A stretch of DNA of 64,000 nt, from NCBI GenBank assembly GCA_024279035.1, contig JAJRSA010000015.1:21881-85880 (forward strand). Direction: 5' to 3'. The stretch comes from Alphaproteobacteria bacterium (GTDB taxonomy: Bacteria > Pseudomonadota > Alphaproteobacteria > Micavibrionales > Micavibrionaceae). Both the position numbers and the translations under genes were made by a program. Positions within the stretch are counted from its first letter, which is position 1, and each line of letters starts with the position of its first letter. The notes under the pieces are model-generated. The model saw nothing but the letters and a program-made list of their open reading frames with translations. It did not search any database and had not been told where the DNA came from. This document shows, piece by piece, positions 37,528-46,177 of the stretch.

Positions 37528-37556
37528 TTGTTGAAAACAGAAAAAAGAGGTATACT
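37528..37556 (+). promoter_or_regulatory. Sigma70-type promoter of the Bax-inhibitor-like gene
   Basis: TTGTTG (37528-37533) and TATACT (37551-37556) with a 17-base spacer, 51 bases upstream of the ATG. A palindrome AGGTATACTATACCT overlaps the -10 box and could bind a regulator. Confidence 0.6.
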
Positions 37557-37606
37557 ATACCTATCATGCATTTACATTTTCACGATGAAAGAAAGAGAGA
37601 AAAATC

Positions 37607-38317
37607 ATGCAATCGAATCGTTTTGACACACAACAAAATATTCAAGGAAAGGTCTATGATGTAGGATTACGTGCACATATGACCCGTATCTATAACCGTA
37701 TGGTTGTAGGAATCCTTGTCACAGGCATCGTGTCGTATATAACGGCCAATACAGGGCTCGTGAACATTATTTTCGCAAATAAGATCCTGATGTATGCCAT
37801 TATATTCTCCCCCTTGGCCGTTGTCATGTTTGGGTTTAACCCAACAAAAATGCCAGCGAGTAAATTGAGATTTTCCTTTGGATTAATCTCTGTCCTTTAT
37901 GGTTTAAGCTTTGCAGCTATCTTTATGGTCTATACAGGCACAGACATTGCTCGCGCTTTCTTTATTACTTCAGGAGCGTTTGCAGGACTAAGCTTATTTG
38001 GTTATACCACAAAGAAAAGCCTAGATGGTTTAGGCTCATTCCTTGTCATTGGAATGTTTGGCCTCTTGATTTTGGCGGTTATCAATATGTTTGTAGAGTC
38101 TTCTCTCATGCAAAATGTTATTTCTGCTGCAGGAATTCTTATTTTCGGAGGATTAACTGCATGGGAAACCCAACGCATGAAAGAAAGCTATAGCCCAAGC
38201 TATGGAGAAGAAGCTAACAGTCGTATGGCATGGATGTCTGCGCTCAATCTATATATAAGCTTTGTCGCGCTCTTTCAGCACATCCTTCACTTTACAGGGA
38301 TGCTCTCAGGGGATTAG
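37607..38317 (+). CDS. Bax inhibitor-1/YccA-family membrane protein
   Basis: A 236-residue protein with seven predicted membrane segments. The N-terminal YDVGLRAHMTRIYNRMVVGI, the central FITSGAFAGLSLFGYTTKKSL and the C-terminal aspartate-containing SALNLYISFVALFQHILHF regions are typical of BI-1 family proteins, which include YccA and calcium-leak channels. It is monocistronic from its own promoter. Being next to TerD, a Ca/Na antiporter and TerA fits a calcium or membrane-stress theme, but this is only context. Confidence 0.9.
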   Translation: MQSNRFDTQQNIQGKVYDVGLRAHMTRIYNRMVVGILVTGIVSYITANTGLVNIIFANKILMYAIIFSPLAVVMFGFNPTKMPASKLRFSFGLISVLYGLSFAAIFMVYTGTDIARAFFITSGAFAGLSLFGYTTKKSLDGLGSFLVIGMFGLLILAVINMFVESSLMQNVISAAGILIFGGLTAWETQRMKESYSPSYGEEANSRMAWMSALNLYISFVALFQHILHFTGMLSGD

Positions 38318-38329
38318 CTGTAGCTTTAT

Positions 38330-38395
38330 GGGGTTCTGTCGCAAACGTTAAATTTTTAGAAAAAAGTACAAACCTTGCAGCTAATAACTAACTTG
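38330..38395 (+). repeat. IS6-like end repeat, copy 1
   Basis: A 66-base block beginning GGGGTTCTGTCGCAAACG and ending CTAATAACTAACTT that recurs with about 85-90% identity at 42750-42813. GGTTCTGTxGCAAA is the hallmark of IS6-family terminal repeats, so this may be the end of a lost element. It fills the space between the Bax-inhibitor-like and TerD genes and contains the TerD stop codon (38388-38390). Confidence 0.6.
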
Positions 38396-39116
38396 TTGCA
38401 ATGACCAAACCATATTTTGTGGCAATACGCGCAAGTCCCCCTTCATCCACTTCACCAAGTGCATGAAAAACCCAGCTATTCGCCTTTCTTTCGAAATATC
38501 CAATAGAGAGACCATTTGCAACATTTTCACTTTCAAGGACTTGTTTAAGCTCTTCATCCAAAAAGTAACGAAAAATTTCTTGTTCTGTATCTTTATCTTC
38601 AACACGCATATACACATTGCGAACATTATTAAAAGAATATCCTTTTATATCAGGGTCATATATTGTAAGTACAACCATAATTTTTGCAACATCAAAGGGA
38701 ATTTTCGATAAATCAGCAAAGATTTGCTCATCATCTCCTGTGCCCGCGCCTGTTCGACTATCCCCTGTGTGCTTGATGGCCTCCTCCAGAGTCTCTTCAT
38801 TCCCGTAAAAAATAAAGTCACTGTCTTCACGAGTGAGATCTTCTTTGTCTAAAAGAAAAAGACTAAGATCAAGGTCCGCAACAGATTCATCAAAACCAAT
38901 GAGATCCCATCCTACCCCAATAAGGGCCTGTTTAAGGGTTGGTGCAAGCTCAGACAGATCAGCTGTTTGGCCTTGTTTAATGGTATTAAAGCGATCATCA
39001 GGATGGCTATCGTCAAATGTCCCTGGTTTCTGAGTAGGAGGAAAAATCTCTTGAGGCGCAGAGTTATTCTCTTTTTCAGAAGGTGTATCAGATGGGGGGG
39101 GGGATGGATCTGTCAT
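38388..39116 (-). CDS. TerD-family protein with proline-rich N-terminus
   Basis: A 242-residue protein. After a Pro-rich tail (about 1-45) comes the TerD domain, with LDLSLFLLDKED, DFIFYGNE and SRTGAGTGDDEQIFADLSKIP, which carry the acidic Ca2+-binding residues of the tellurite-resistance family. Ter proteins act in metal/phage/stress responses. The start codon is followed within 12 bases by a run of ten cytosines (coding strand) in the Ser-Pro-Pro-Pro codons, so expression may vary by slippage. The stop lies in an IS6-like repeat, so the C-terminus may differ from the ancestor. Confidence 0.88.
   Translation of the reverse strand: MTDPSPPPSDTPSEKENNSAPQEIFPPTQKPGTFDDSHPDDRFNTIKQGQTADLSELAPTLKQALIGVGWDLIGFDESVADLDLSLFLLDKEDLTREDSDFIFYGNEETLEEAIKHTGDSRTGAGTGDDEQIFADLSKIPFDVAKIMVVLTIYDPDIKGYSFNNVRNVYMRVEDKDTEQEIFRYFLDEELKQVLESENVANGLSIGYFERKANSWVFHALGEVDEGGLARIATKYGLVIATS
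39094..39103 (-). repeat. Homopolymeric C10 tract (possible phase-variation tract)
   Basis: Ten consecutive G on the plus strand, ten C in the coding strand, starting 13 bases after the first base of the TerD ATG codon. It is the longest G/C homopolymer seen in this AT-rich window. Gain or loss of a base would frameshift the gene right after its start. Confidence 0.6.
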
Positions 39117-39130
39117 ATAAAAAATTCTCC

Positions 39131-40141
39131 TTAAAGGGGGCTATAACTCGGAATTGATGCCCCATCTCCCCAGTATAAAGCGAAAAGACCAAAAATATAA
39201 GCGCAATATACTAAAACCATCGTAACACCGACACGACGCCCAATTTTGCGTACAAAAAAGACCATAAAACTAAAGAACAGTGCCACGCCTATGACGGCCC
39301 ATATATCAAACTGTATCATTTGAGGAGAGATTGACTCTTGTGTAAATGCTTTAAAGAGAGAGGCAATTCCAAGGATTGAGAGAATATTAAAGACGTTTGA
39401 TCCAATAATATTTCCAAGGAGAAGCTCTGTTTCCTTTTTGCGCGCTGCTGCAATTCCTGTCGCCAGTTCTGGTAGAGAGGTTCCAATGGCAATCACAGTC
39501 AACCCAACAACAGCATCTGGAATCCCAATGATTGAGGCACTTACTTGCGCCCCTCTGACCAAAAATTCAGCTCCAAGAGAAATAAGGACAAGCCCCTTAA
39601 TAAGGAAGAGACTGGCCACCCATAGACTCTTGTAACTTTCATCCTCAGTCGGTAGATGAACATCTGACTCCTTATGAGAGCGTACCTGCCACATCACATA
39701 GACAACGAGCAAAATCAGCATTAAGCTCCCTGCTAAAGCTGTAATGCTTCCAAACATTAATAGCCCCGCCAAAATAGCCGTGGCCACTAACATCATTACA
39801 ATATCACGCCAAAGTGCTTGCGGAGATGCAATCAGGGGCGTTACACACGCAGCAGCTCCAATCACAAGAAGAATGTTCGCAATATTAGATCCTAAAATAT
39901 TTCCAAGTGCTATCCCTCCTGCCCCTTTCAAATTGGCATTGATCGCCACAATTAACTCAGGCAGAGAGGTTCCAAATCCAACAATAGTAAATCCTACCAA
40001 AAGAGGAGGAATTCCAAATTTATTAGCCACGTACACCGATGTATTGACGGTTGTATTTCCGCCTCGGATCAACATCAAAATTCCTAATCCTAAAGCGCCA
40101 CATGCCAGAAATAAAATCTGACCTTGCGTTAATTCATTCAT
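39131..40141 (-). CDS. Ca2+/Na+ antiporter (CaCA family)
   Basis: A 336-residue membrane protein with ten or so hydrophobic segments in two inverted halves. Each half carries the alpha-repeat: GFGTSLPELIVAINAN (near residue 60) and AIGTSLPELATGIAA (near 225), the signature of YrbG-type calcium/cation antiporters. It lies 15 bases upstream of the TerD gene on the same strand and downstream of TerA, so the three form one operon. It probably moves Ca2+ or other divalent cations out of the cytoplasm. Confidence 0.93.
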   Translation of the reverse strand: MNELTQGQILFLACGALGLGILMLIRGGNTTVNTSVYVANKFGIPPLLVGFTIVGFGTSLPELIVAINANLKGAGGIALGNILGSNIANILLVIGAAACVTPLIASPQALWRDIVMMLVATAILAGLLMFGSITALAGSLMLILLVVYVMWQVRSHKESDVHLPTEDESYKSLWVASLFLIKGLVLISLGAEFLVRGAQVSASIIGIPDAVVGLTVIAIGTSLPELATGIAAARKKETELLLGNIIGSNVFNILSILGIASLFKAFTQESISPQMIQFDIWAVIGVALFFSFMVFFVRKIGRRVGVTMVLVYCAYIFGLFALYWGDGASIPSYSPL

Positions 40142-40184
40142 ATTTTACAACAACTTTCATTTTATTGAGTGTAGATCTACATCT

Positions 40185-40919
40185 TTAAGGTGTTTTTCGG
40201 CCATCATCCCATTCAAGCCCAAACCCATAGGCCAGATCCATTTCATTATGTCCTGGAAAATACTCTGTGTAATTGGTCACCACAAGACCGTTTCTAACAT
40301 TTTCAAGTTCTGCAATGACGCACAATCCCAAATCTTTCATATGTGAAGAAAGAGTGACAACGATGGGAGGCTGATCAGGGACTTGAAGTTGAATTTGAGG
40401 CCTCACTTGTGCCCAGTCCATTGCCCCATCGTAAATATATACATATACAAGAAGACGTTTTATTCCCGACCATTTGTCTCCATTGATCAGTAAAAATTCA
40501 TCATCCCCTTCAGAGTCTCCTGTCCGCTCATCCCCAGACAAACGAATATAAGGAGATGTGTTTAGATTTCCAAATAACTTCCCGAAGGCTTGAAGTGCTC
40601 CGCGCGTTCCATCTTGAAGCTCATACAAACATCCAAGATCTAAATCGATATTGGCTTTTCTCTTCTTGGTTCTCAATCCAAATAGGGATTTTTCTTCAAT
40701 AATCATGTTATCCCATGCAGCCCCCACTCTGATTTGAGTAAACCCCCCTTCTGGAGGAGAAAGAGACTGTGCCTCTCCACTGCGACTAATAAAATCATAA
40801 TTTCCAGAGACATCATTGGGATTAATATATCCTGCGGCCCCCCGTGCTTTCCCACGCCCTGAAAAATTGGCGCGCGATTCTGTTGCTCGCTTAATTGACT
40901 GTTGTGATCCTTCACTCAT
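40185..40919 (-). CDS. TerA-like protein
   Basis: About 244 residues. The C-terminal domain, with KRLLVYVYIYDGAMDWAQVR and CVIAELENVRNGLVVTNYTEYFPGH, fits TerA/TerD-like proteins; the central part has DLDLGCLYELQDGTRGALQAFG and an acidic SGDERTGDSEGDDEFLLING likely to bind Ca2+. I start at the ATG at 40917-40919, which has GGAG seven bases upstream; an upstream start would add a spurious hydrophobic stretch. It heads the terA-antiporter-terD operon. It is involved in stress or tellurite-type resistance by family, exact role unknown. Confidence 0.85.
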   Translation of the reverse strand: MSEGSQQSIKRATESRANFSGRGKARGAAGYINPNDVSGNYDFISRSGEAQSLSPPEGGFTQIRVGAAWDNMIIEEKSLFGLRTKKRKANIDLDLGCLYELQDGTRGALQAFGKLFGNLNTSPYIRLSGDERTGDSEGDDEFLLINGDKWSGIKRLLVYVYIYDGAMDWAQVRPQIQLQVPDQPPIVVTLSSHMKDLGLCVIAELENVRNGLVVTNYTEYFPGHNEMDLAYGFGLEWDDGRKTP

Positions 40920-41081
40920 AGTAACTCTCCAATTTGACTGTGCTTGATGGGTTAGAATAGGCCATCCAATGGAAAGCAACAAGAGAAAGGGGTGAAAAAT
41001 CAGTGTTTTCTCCTCTTCACACAACTCCACGTGACTTTGCGTCCTAATTTTGCAAAGATAGGGTATGAATAATCATGCCAG

Positions 41082-42770
41082 ATGCTGAGTATCAACATGC
41101 TTCAAACCTTACACATATCCAATGTTGTTTTAATCGACTCTCTCACACTCGATTTTAATACAGGGTTATGCGCCCTTACAGGGGAAACAGGTGCTGGAAA
41201 ATCGATATTACTTGACTCATTGGGGTTGGCGATGGGCGCACGGTCTGAGGCTCGGCTTGTACGAAAGGGCGCAGAACAAGCCAGTGTAACAGCCACATTT
41301 CATATCAATAAATCCTCTTTTCTCTACAGTATGCTCTCTGAACAAGGGCTTTCTACCTCTGATGAGCTTATCCTTCGTCGTATTGTTAAACAAGATGGTA
41401 AAAGTAAGGCATGGATCAATGATCAACCTGTGAGCATTACCTTCTTAAAAGAGGTTGCTGCTTGCCTAGTAGAGTATCATGGACAATTTGAAACGCACGG
41501 GCTCAGAGACCCTGAGAGTCATGGTATAATGCTCGATTCCTATGCGCAATTAACCACAGATATACGAGTGCTAGGCACGATGTGGCGCGCGTGGCGTCAG
41601 GCTGAAAAGGCCTTGAAAACAGCTATAAAACATGCTGATGAGGCACAGGAAGAAGAAGAATATCTCCGCGCATGTTTAGATGAGCTCTATATACTTGCAC
41701 CTGAACAAGGAGAGGAAAGTATGTTAATAGAATTGCGCCAGCGCCTCAAAAATAAAGAGGCAATTGTGCAGGCTCTGAAGACAGCTCAAAAACATCTTAC
41801 CAGTGATAAGGGTGCCGATAATGCGCTTGTTCAAACGACACGTATCCTTGATCGTGCCCAAGATAAAATTGGTGAGAGTGTAGAAAGTATGATGGCACAA
41901 CTTGATATTGCACTTGATAATGTAAGAGAGGTTACCAATACCATTGACACTCTCATGGCTGACTTTCAAGAGGAAGACATATCGCAAGAAATTCTTGATG
42001 ATCGCTTATACGCTCTGCGCTCGGAAGCACGTAAACATAATTGTTTAGTGGAGGAGCTTTCTGCTAAACGGGAGGAGATTGCCCAAAAACTTTCTCAGAT
42101 TGAAAGCCAAGGCGATATATTATCTGCTCTGAATAAAGAGGTGCTTGAAACAAAAAAGAAATATATATCCCTTGCCGAAAAGATGAGAGACAAACGCATA
42201 CAGGCAGGGAAAAAACTGGATCATCTGATTATGGAAGAGCTTATCCCTCTGAAACTAGAAAAAGCTCTGTTTTTTACAGATATTACTCTGTTAGAAGAGG
42301 AAAAATGGGGGGCAGAAGGTATAGATCAAATTCAGTTTTTGGTTTCCACCAATCCTGGAGCAAACCTAGAGCCTTTAGGAAAAATTGCCTCTGGAGGAGA
42401 AATGGCTCGTTTTATGTTGGCCTTAAAAGTTGTCCTCGCTGAAGTTGGGGAGGCCAATACACTTGTCTTTGATGAGGTTGATGCGGGTATCGGTGGTGCG
42501 ACAGCAGACGCTGTAGGAGAACGCCTCGCCCGTCTTGCAGAGCATAAACAAATTCTAGTTGTTACCCACTCTCCACAAGTTGCTTCTAAAGCCTCAAGCC
42601 ACTGGATTGTATCGAAGGGGGGAGAGCACAATATTACCACAAATGTTATATCTCTAACGAATAACACTCAACGCCAAGAAGAAATTGCACGCATGTTGGC
42701 AGGGGCTCAAATTACAGACGAGGCACGCGCTGCCGCAGATAAGTTATTAGGGGTCTGTCGCAAACATTAA
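41082..42770 (+). CDS. recN: DNA repair protein RecN
   Basis: SMC-like ATPase of double-strand-break repair; 562 residues. Walker A TGETGAGKSILLDSLGLA is near residue 36, a long coiled coil spans about 160-400, and the C-terminal half carries the signature IASGGEMARFMLALK and Walker B LVFDEVDAGIGGATADAVG. The start may be the ATG at 41097 (MLQTLHIS), as SMC-like N-termini usually begin there. Its last codons (VCRKH) and stop are encoded by the IS6-like repeat. Confidence 0.95.
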   Translation: MLSINMLQTLHISNVVLIDSLTLDFNTGLCALTGETGAGKSILLDSLGLAMGARSEARLVRKGAEQASVTATFHINKSSFLYSMLSEQGLSTSDELILRRIVKQDGKSKAWINDQPVSITFLKEVAACLVEYHGQFETHGLRDPESHGIMLDSYAQLTTDIRVLGTMWRAWRQAEKALKTAIKHADEAQEEEEYLRACLDELYILAPEQGEESMLIELRQRLKNKEAIVQALKTAQKHLTSDKGADNALVQTTRILDRAQDKIGESVESMMAQLDIALDNVREVTNTIDTLMADFQEEDISQEILDDRLYALRSEARKHNCLVEELSAKREEIAQKLSQIESQGDILSALNKEVLETKKKYISLAEKMRDKRIQAGKKLDHLIMEELIPLKLEKALFFTDITLLEEEKWGAEGIDQIQFLVSTNPGANLEPLGKIASGGEMARFMLALKVVLAEVGEANTLVFDEVDAGIGGATADAVGERLARLAEHKQILVVTHSPQVASKASSHWIVSKGGEHNITTNVISLTNNTQRQEEIARMLAGAQITDEARAAADKLLGVCRKH

Positions 42771-42813
42771 CCTTTTAGAAAAAAGTACAAAACCTGCAAC
42801 TAATAACTCACTT
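42750..42813 (+). repeat. IS6-like end repeat, copy 2
   Basis: GGGGTCTGTCGCAAACATTAA and following bases match copy 1 at 38330-38395 with about 85-90% identity over its whole length. It contains the stop codon of recN (42768-42770) and of the convergent DnaJ-like gene (42808-42810). AGTTATTAG (42742-42750) and CTAATAACT (42800-42808) form an inverted pair around it. Confidence 0.6.
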
Positions 42814-44442
42814 CAAAAAGCTTAACCACATCGGTGATTCCGCTATAAAGCCCATCGCAAGGGCAATCCATGAGAGACCTGCAAACAACAGGATATTCCC
42901 CAAAAGAGACCATATCCAGGTTGAACCAGTTTTTACCTGTGTAGCGCGTACATTGACTTGTTTTTTGAGAAGAGTGTGGAGGCTTTTTGAGAGATCTGAT
43001 TTCCCAATGAGTTGAACACAAAATAGATTACTTCCAAATCCAATGAGAAAAGCAACACCATCTGCAAGTGCGACACTTATAGGTGTTTGAGGTATAGAAG
43101 CAACCACCATTGGTCTGAGTGCAAAGTAATAGAGAAGCGTTACAAGACCTGCAGAGCCGATACCTAGAGCAAGCCCCTTATAACGCCCAGACCGCGTTAA
43201 ATCTAAAAAACTTTTGCGCGCATATCCAATCATGGATTTGAACGTCTTTTCTTGTACACCATAGGGGTATTTTTTGAGGAGAGCTTTAAGCGCGTTTTTT
43301 TGATTGTGTTCAGCGCTTATCTTTAAAATATCTCGTATAATACGTGCTTTACATGCTTTTCCTAAGAGAGACTCTGTGTGTGTGCTTGGCGCATCTGCTG
43401 CCTTTTTAAGGAGCATGAGATGTTTTTTTGTCAATTTTTCAAGAAAGGCAGGAGGGTTAATCAATCGCCCTTGATAGCCCATGAGTGTAGAAGAGAGCGT
43501 TTTGTTTTTGAGTTGAAAGGTGAGTTTCCCATATGGCATACGAAGAGCATACCCAATTGCAATTTGCTCAGGTTTTAGAGAGGCTTCTTCTGTTTCTGTG
43601 AGTTCTACGATATCTGCTTCGAGATCATGCTTAAGAAGAAGATTTGCTCCTTTCTTTTCGATAAGATCAGCAAGTTCTTTATCGATTGTTTCACGTGAAA
43701 CATTGAAGGTGAAGACCCCCTCTTGTTCGACCATGACAGACTTTGTCATCCATCCTGATGCCACACAGGCTTGGCAGCGCATTTTTCCTGTTGCATTACA
43801 GATACGGCATTGTGTTTGCCCGTGTGCGCGACAGATTGTGCACTGAATACGCCCTTGTCCTTGACATTTTATACACTGGATTTGCCCCTTTGCCGTTTGT
43901 GTCACACGTGTTCCATTACAGTTTATGCATTGTGTTAATTTAGCACCACGACACGTTGGACATGTTGTTTTCCCTATGCCACGACAATTCTGGCATTGTG
44001 TTTTTCCATTGGCATGACAATTTTGGCAGGGAAGATGGAGAGCAAACTGTTTTTTAAATTCATGAAATTTCTGTCTGTGTCCCTTCATAGCAAACCCTTG
44101 ATCTTCTCGCTCAAGGATCATGTCTTTGATCTTTTTTGTGATATCTTTATCTTGAGAGAGAAGCTCAGAACTTGTTGTCACGGCCTTATTTAAGGCTTGT
44201 TCACTTTCAACAACTTTTCCACCTGAGTCTCGTCCTGCCAGTGTTTTTTTAGTCACGAGAGGTTGGAGTGTAATAATTGTTTGTGCTTTTGCCGTGACAG
44301 TTTCTCCTGAAAAATCAACGAAGCTAACCTGTTCTGGCTTTAATCCGTTGCCTTTCCCAATCGTGCGAATAATCTTGAGTGCTTTTTCGGGAATAGCAGG
44401 ATCAATAGAAAGCTTTTTGTTCTGTGTATTTTTTTTATCCAT
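42808..44442 (-). CDS. Membrane protein with eight CXXC zinc-finger motifs (DnaJ-like Cys-rich domain)
   Basis: A 544-residue protein of unknown function. Residues about 140-240 contain eight CXXC motifs (CQNC twice, CPTC, CINC, CIKC, CTIC, CRIC, CQAC), many as CxxCxGxG-like repeats of the DnaJ Cys-rich domain, which normally has four; two or more zinc pairs are likely. The first 130 residues are soluble and the middle (about 245-400) is helical. The C-terminal 130 residues have three or four hydrophobic segments. J-domain HPD is absent. A 16-base parS site lies inside the gene. It converges with recN. Confidence 0.65.
   Translation of the reverse strand: MDKKNTQNKKLSIDPAIPEKALKIIRTIGKGNGLKPEQVSFVDFSGETVTAKAQTIITLQPLVTKKTLAGRDSGGKVVESEQALNKAVTTSSELLSQDKDITKKIKDMILEREDQGFAMKGHRQKFHEFKKQFALHLPCQNCHANGKTQCQNCRGIGKTTCPTCRGAKLTQCINCNGTRVTQTAKGQIQCIKCQGQGRIQCTICRAHGQTQCRICNATGKMRCQACVASGWMTKSVMVEQEGVFTFNVSRETIDKELADLIEKKGANLLLKHDLEADIVELTETEEASLKPEQIAIGYALRMPYGKLTFQLKNKTLSSTLMGYQGRLINPPAFLEKLTKKHLMLLKKAADAPSTHTESLLGKACKARIIRDILKISAEHNQKNALKALLKKYPYGVQEKTFKSMIGYARKSFLDLTRSGRYKGLALGIGSAGLVTLLYYFALRPMVVASIPQTPISVALADGVAFLIGFGSNLFCVQLIGKSDLSKSLHTLLKKQVNVRATQVKTGSTWIWSLLGNILLFAGLSWIALAMGFIAESPMWLSFLK
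43687..43702. promoter_or_regulatory. parS centromere site, distal copy
   Basis: TGTTTCACGTGAAACA, the perfect 16-base ParB-binding palindrome, is located inside the CXXC-rich membrane protein gene, about 10.5 kb from the cluster near parAB. On the coding strand it reads Val-Ser-Arg-Glu-Thr. Confidence 0.92.
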
Positions 44443-44460
44443 GGTGTTTTTTCAAAAACT

Positions 44461-44919
44461 CTAGGGTTTTATTGTCTCATCTCCAAAACAAGCTATCAGC
44501 TCTTTTCTTATCCAAGCTCTCCTTTGTTTTATTGGTTTGTCTCCTGGAAATTCTAAAATAATATTACAATGTATATCATTTGTTGGGAGTGGATCATGCT
44601 TGACTTTAAGGTAATGCTGATCCTGTGTTCCTATGTCTTCTATTTTTTCTACCTTTCCTCCTATAAACCCTTCGTAGATTTGATTTTCTCCACTTCTTGT
44701 TGTTCGTATTCGTTCTTCTGGTTTCCCTAAATTGTGTATCTGTAATGGGTATTTGTCACATAAATTTTTTGAATTTACGGAGAGAGTGTATCCTTCCTCT
44801 TTTCTAAATGGAAATTTTCCTTCCAAATTCAGACATTTCGGATAAGCACTAAAGTGTTGAGGATCAAATACCCAGTAACACATAACATCATTCTTTTCAA
44901 TTACAAGAGAATTAGGCAT
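44461..44919 (-). CDS. Unknown protein, third gene of a three-gene cassette
   Basis: A 152-residue protein if it starts at the ATG at 44917-44919, overlapping the preceding gene by eight bases. It looks soluble and hydrophilic: FDPQHFSAYPKC, KFPFRKEEGYTLSV, and a C-terminal IKQRRAWIRKELIACFGDE. No motif is recognised. The overlapping arrangement with two more genes suggests one transcript. A longer upstream extension with several hydrophobic residues exists but starts inside the neighbouring gene and is less likely. Function unknown; could be an effector or partner in the cassette. Confidence 0.5.
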   Translation of the reverse strand: MPNSLVIEKNDVMCYWVFDPQHFSAYPKCLNLEGKFPFRKEEGYTLSVNSKNLCDKYPLQIHNLGKPEERIRTTRSGENQIYEGFIGGKVEKIEDIGTQDQHYLKVKHDPLPTNDIHCNIILEFPGDKPIKQRRAWIRKELIACFGDETIKP

Positions 44920-45370
44920 TAGAAGGCTTTTTAGGAATGTACTGTAAAATTTCTTCAGGAATAGAATCTTTTTCATCAAAAAATTGTTCATTATCAATAA
45001 AAATAGGGGGATTTGAATTCTTATCATAGGATAAATGTAAATCTGTACCATCTATTGTGAGTAAGACACGCTCATTGTTGCTATTCCATTCCAGAAGTAT
45101 TCCACCATCTCCATCTGGCTCGATCCTATCTGCCTGTTTTTTTAAAGAGGGAAGCTTTTTTGTAAAATACTCTGCCATTTTAAAAGTGCTTGAAGTTGGT
45201 TTGATTGCAGAATGTCCATTCCAATCATCTTCTACATATTTTTTGAGATATTCTATTGCCTCCAGAAGCTCTTTTCTTTGTCCCGGGCGAAGTTCAGGAG
45301 CAATGTTAAAAGTAGCAGACCCTATAAAGGAAGATTCCTTATTTAACTCTCTTTGTGTTGATATATTCAT
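44912..45370 (-). CDS. Unknown protein, middle gene of a three-gene cassette
   Basis: About 152 residues, starting at an ATG (45368-45370) that overlaps the stop codon of the TIGR04255-like gene as ATGA. The N-terminus FIGSATFNIAPELRPGQRKE leads to a likely alpha/beta domain with LLEWNSNNERVLLTIDG and a Pro-rich end. No conserved family recognised. Tight overlaps on both ends tie it to the two neighbours. Confidence 0.55.
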   Translation of the reverse strand: MNISTQRELNKESSFIGSATFNIAPELRPGQRKELLEAIEYLKKYVEDDWNGHSAIKPTSSTFKMAEYFTKKLPSLKKQADRIEPDGDGGILLEWNSNNERVLLTIDGTDLHLSYDKNSNPPIFIDNEQFFDEKDSIPEEILQYIPKKPSNA

Positions 45371-46176
45371 GCTGTTCTTCCCCAAATTTTGTGCATATCT
45401 GGATGTGTTGTATCAACAAATCCATGATTGATCCATAGACGTGCATCATTGAACCATTCTAACATGTCTGTACTTGATGGATTATTAACGGGACCCCGTA
45501 CAGAGAGTTCATATTGAAAGACCATTTTTCCATCATGGGTTCTTTGTTGTGTTGTGAGAGAACTGATGAGCTTTAAAGGGCGATCAGGAACATTAAAAAA
45601 CAAATGATGATGAATGTTTTCTGGGACGGGTAAAATACGTTTTTTGGCATTCCACGCTATATCTTTAAAAATATGATGAATATCAGATATGCCCTTTTCA
45701 GGAATATCAATAAGGTTAACATAGCTTAGCTCCATAGAAGAAGGTTGAACAATGTCTATATTCTTGTCAGAAAGAACAGTTTGGAATTTTTTATAATAGT
45801 TAAAAAAATCTTTTTTAACAACGTTCTCATATTCGGGGTAGCAATTTATTTTATCCATGTTTTCAGGAGGTCTACGCCAGTTATAGATGAAACGATCCCT
45901 TTGTAGCTGTAACAAAGCATCTTTTTTTTCACTTTCAAACCAATAGCGTCGCATACGGGGTAAGTTTGAAAATTCAATCGTTCCTGTATTCTCTAAAGGA
46001 GGCATTTCTCTATAAGTTGGAAACTTATTCTTTCCAAAACTTGTCCATATGTCTGCAAAATCGAGTGTTTGAACAGTAGTAGATAAATGTTCGAACTGAA
46101 TACCAGCAACAACCTCTACCAATGGAGGATTATCGAATTTGGGCTTTATCCGTTCTTTGAGGTCTTCTGTATTCAC
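45367..46176 (-). CDS. TIGR04255-like protein, first gene of a three-gene cassette
   Basis: A 269-residue protein beginning with a GTG at 46174-46176. The N-terminus KFDNPPLVEVVAGIQFEHL and the strand RDRFIYNWRR fit TIGR04255, a sporadically distributed prokaryotic family without known function that often sits in accessory regions. A perfect 7-base inverted repeat (46178-46194) abuts the start codon and could serve as an operator for autoregulation. It heads an operon of three overlapping genes. The family call is tentative. Confidence 0.65.
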   Translation of the reverse strand: MNTEDLKERIKPKFDNPPLVEVVAGIQFEHLSTTVQTLDFADIWTSFGKNKFPTYREMPPLENTGTIEFSNLPRMRRYWFESEKKDALLQLQRDRFIYNWRRPPENMDKINCYPEYENVVKKDFFNYYKKFQTVLSDKNIDIVQPSSMELSYVNLIDIPEKGISDIHHIFKDIAWNAKKRILPVPENIHHHLFFNVPDRPLKLISSLTTQQRTHDGKMVFQYELSVRGPVNNPSSTDMLEWFNDARLWINHGFVDTTHPDMHKIWGRTA

Positions 46177-46177
46177 A

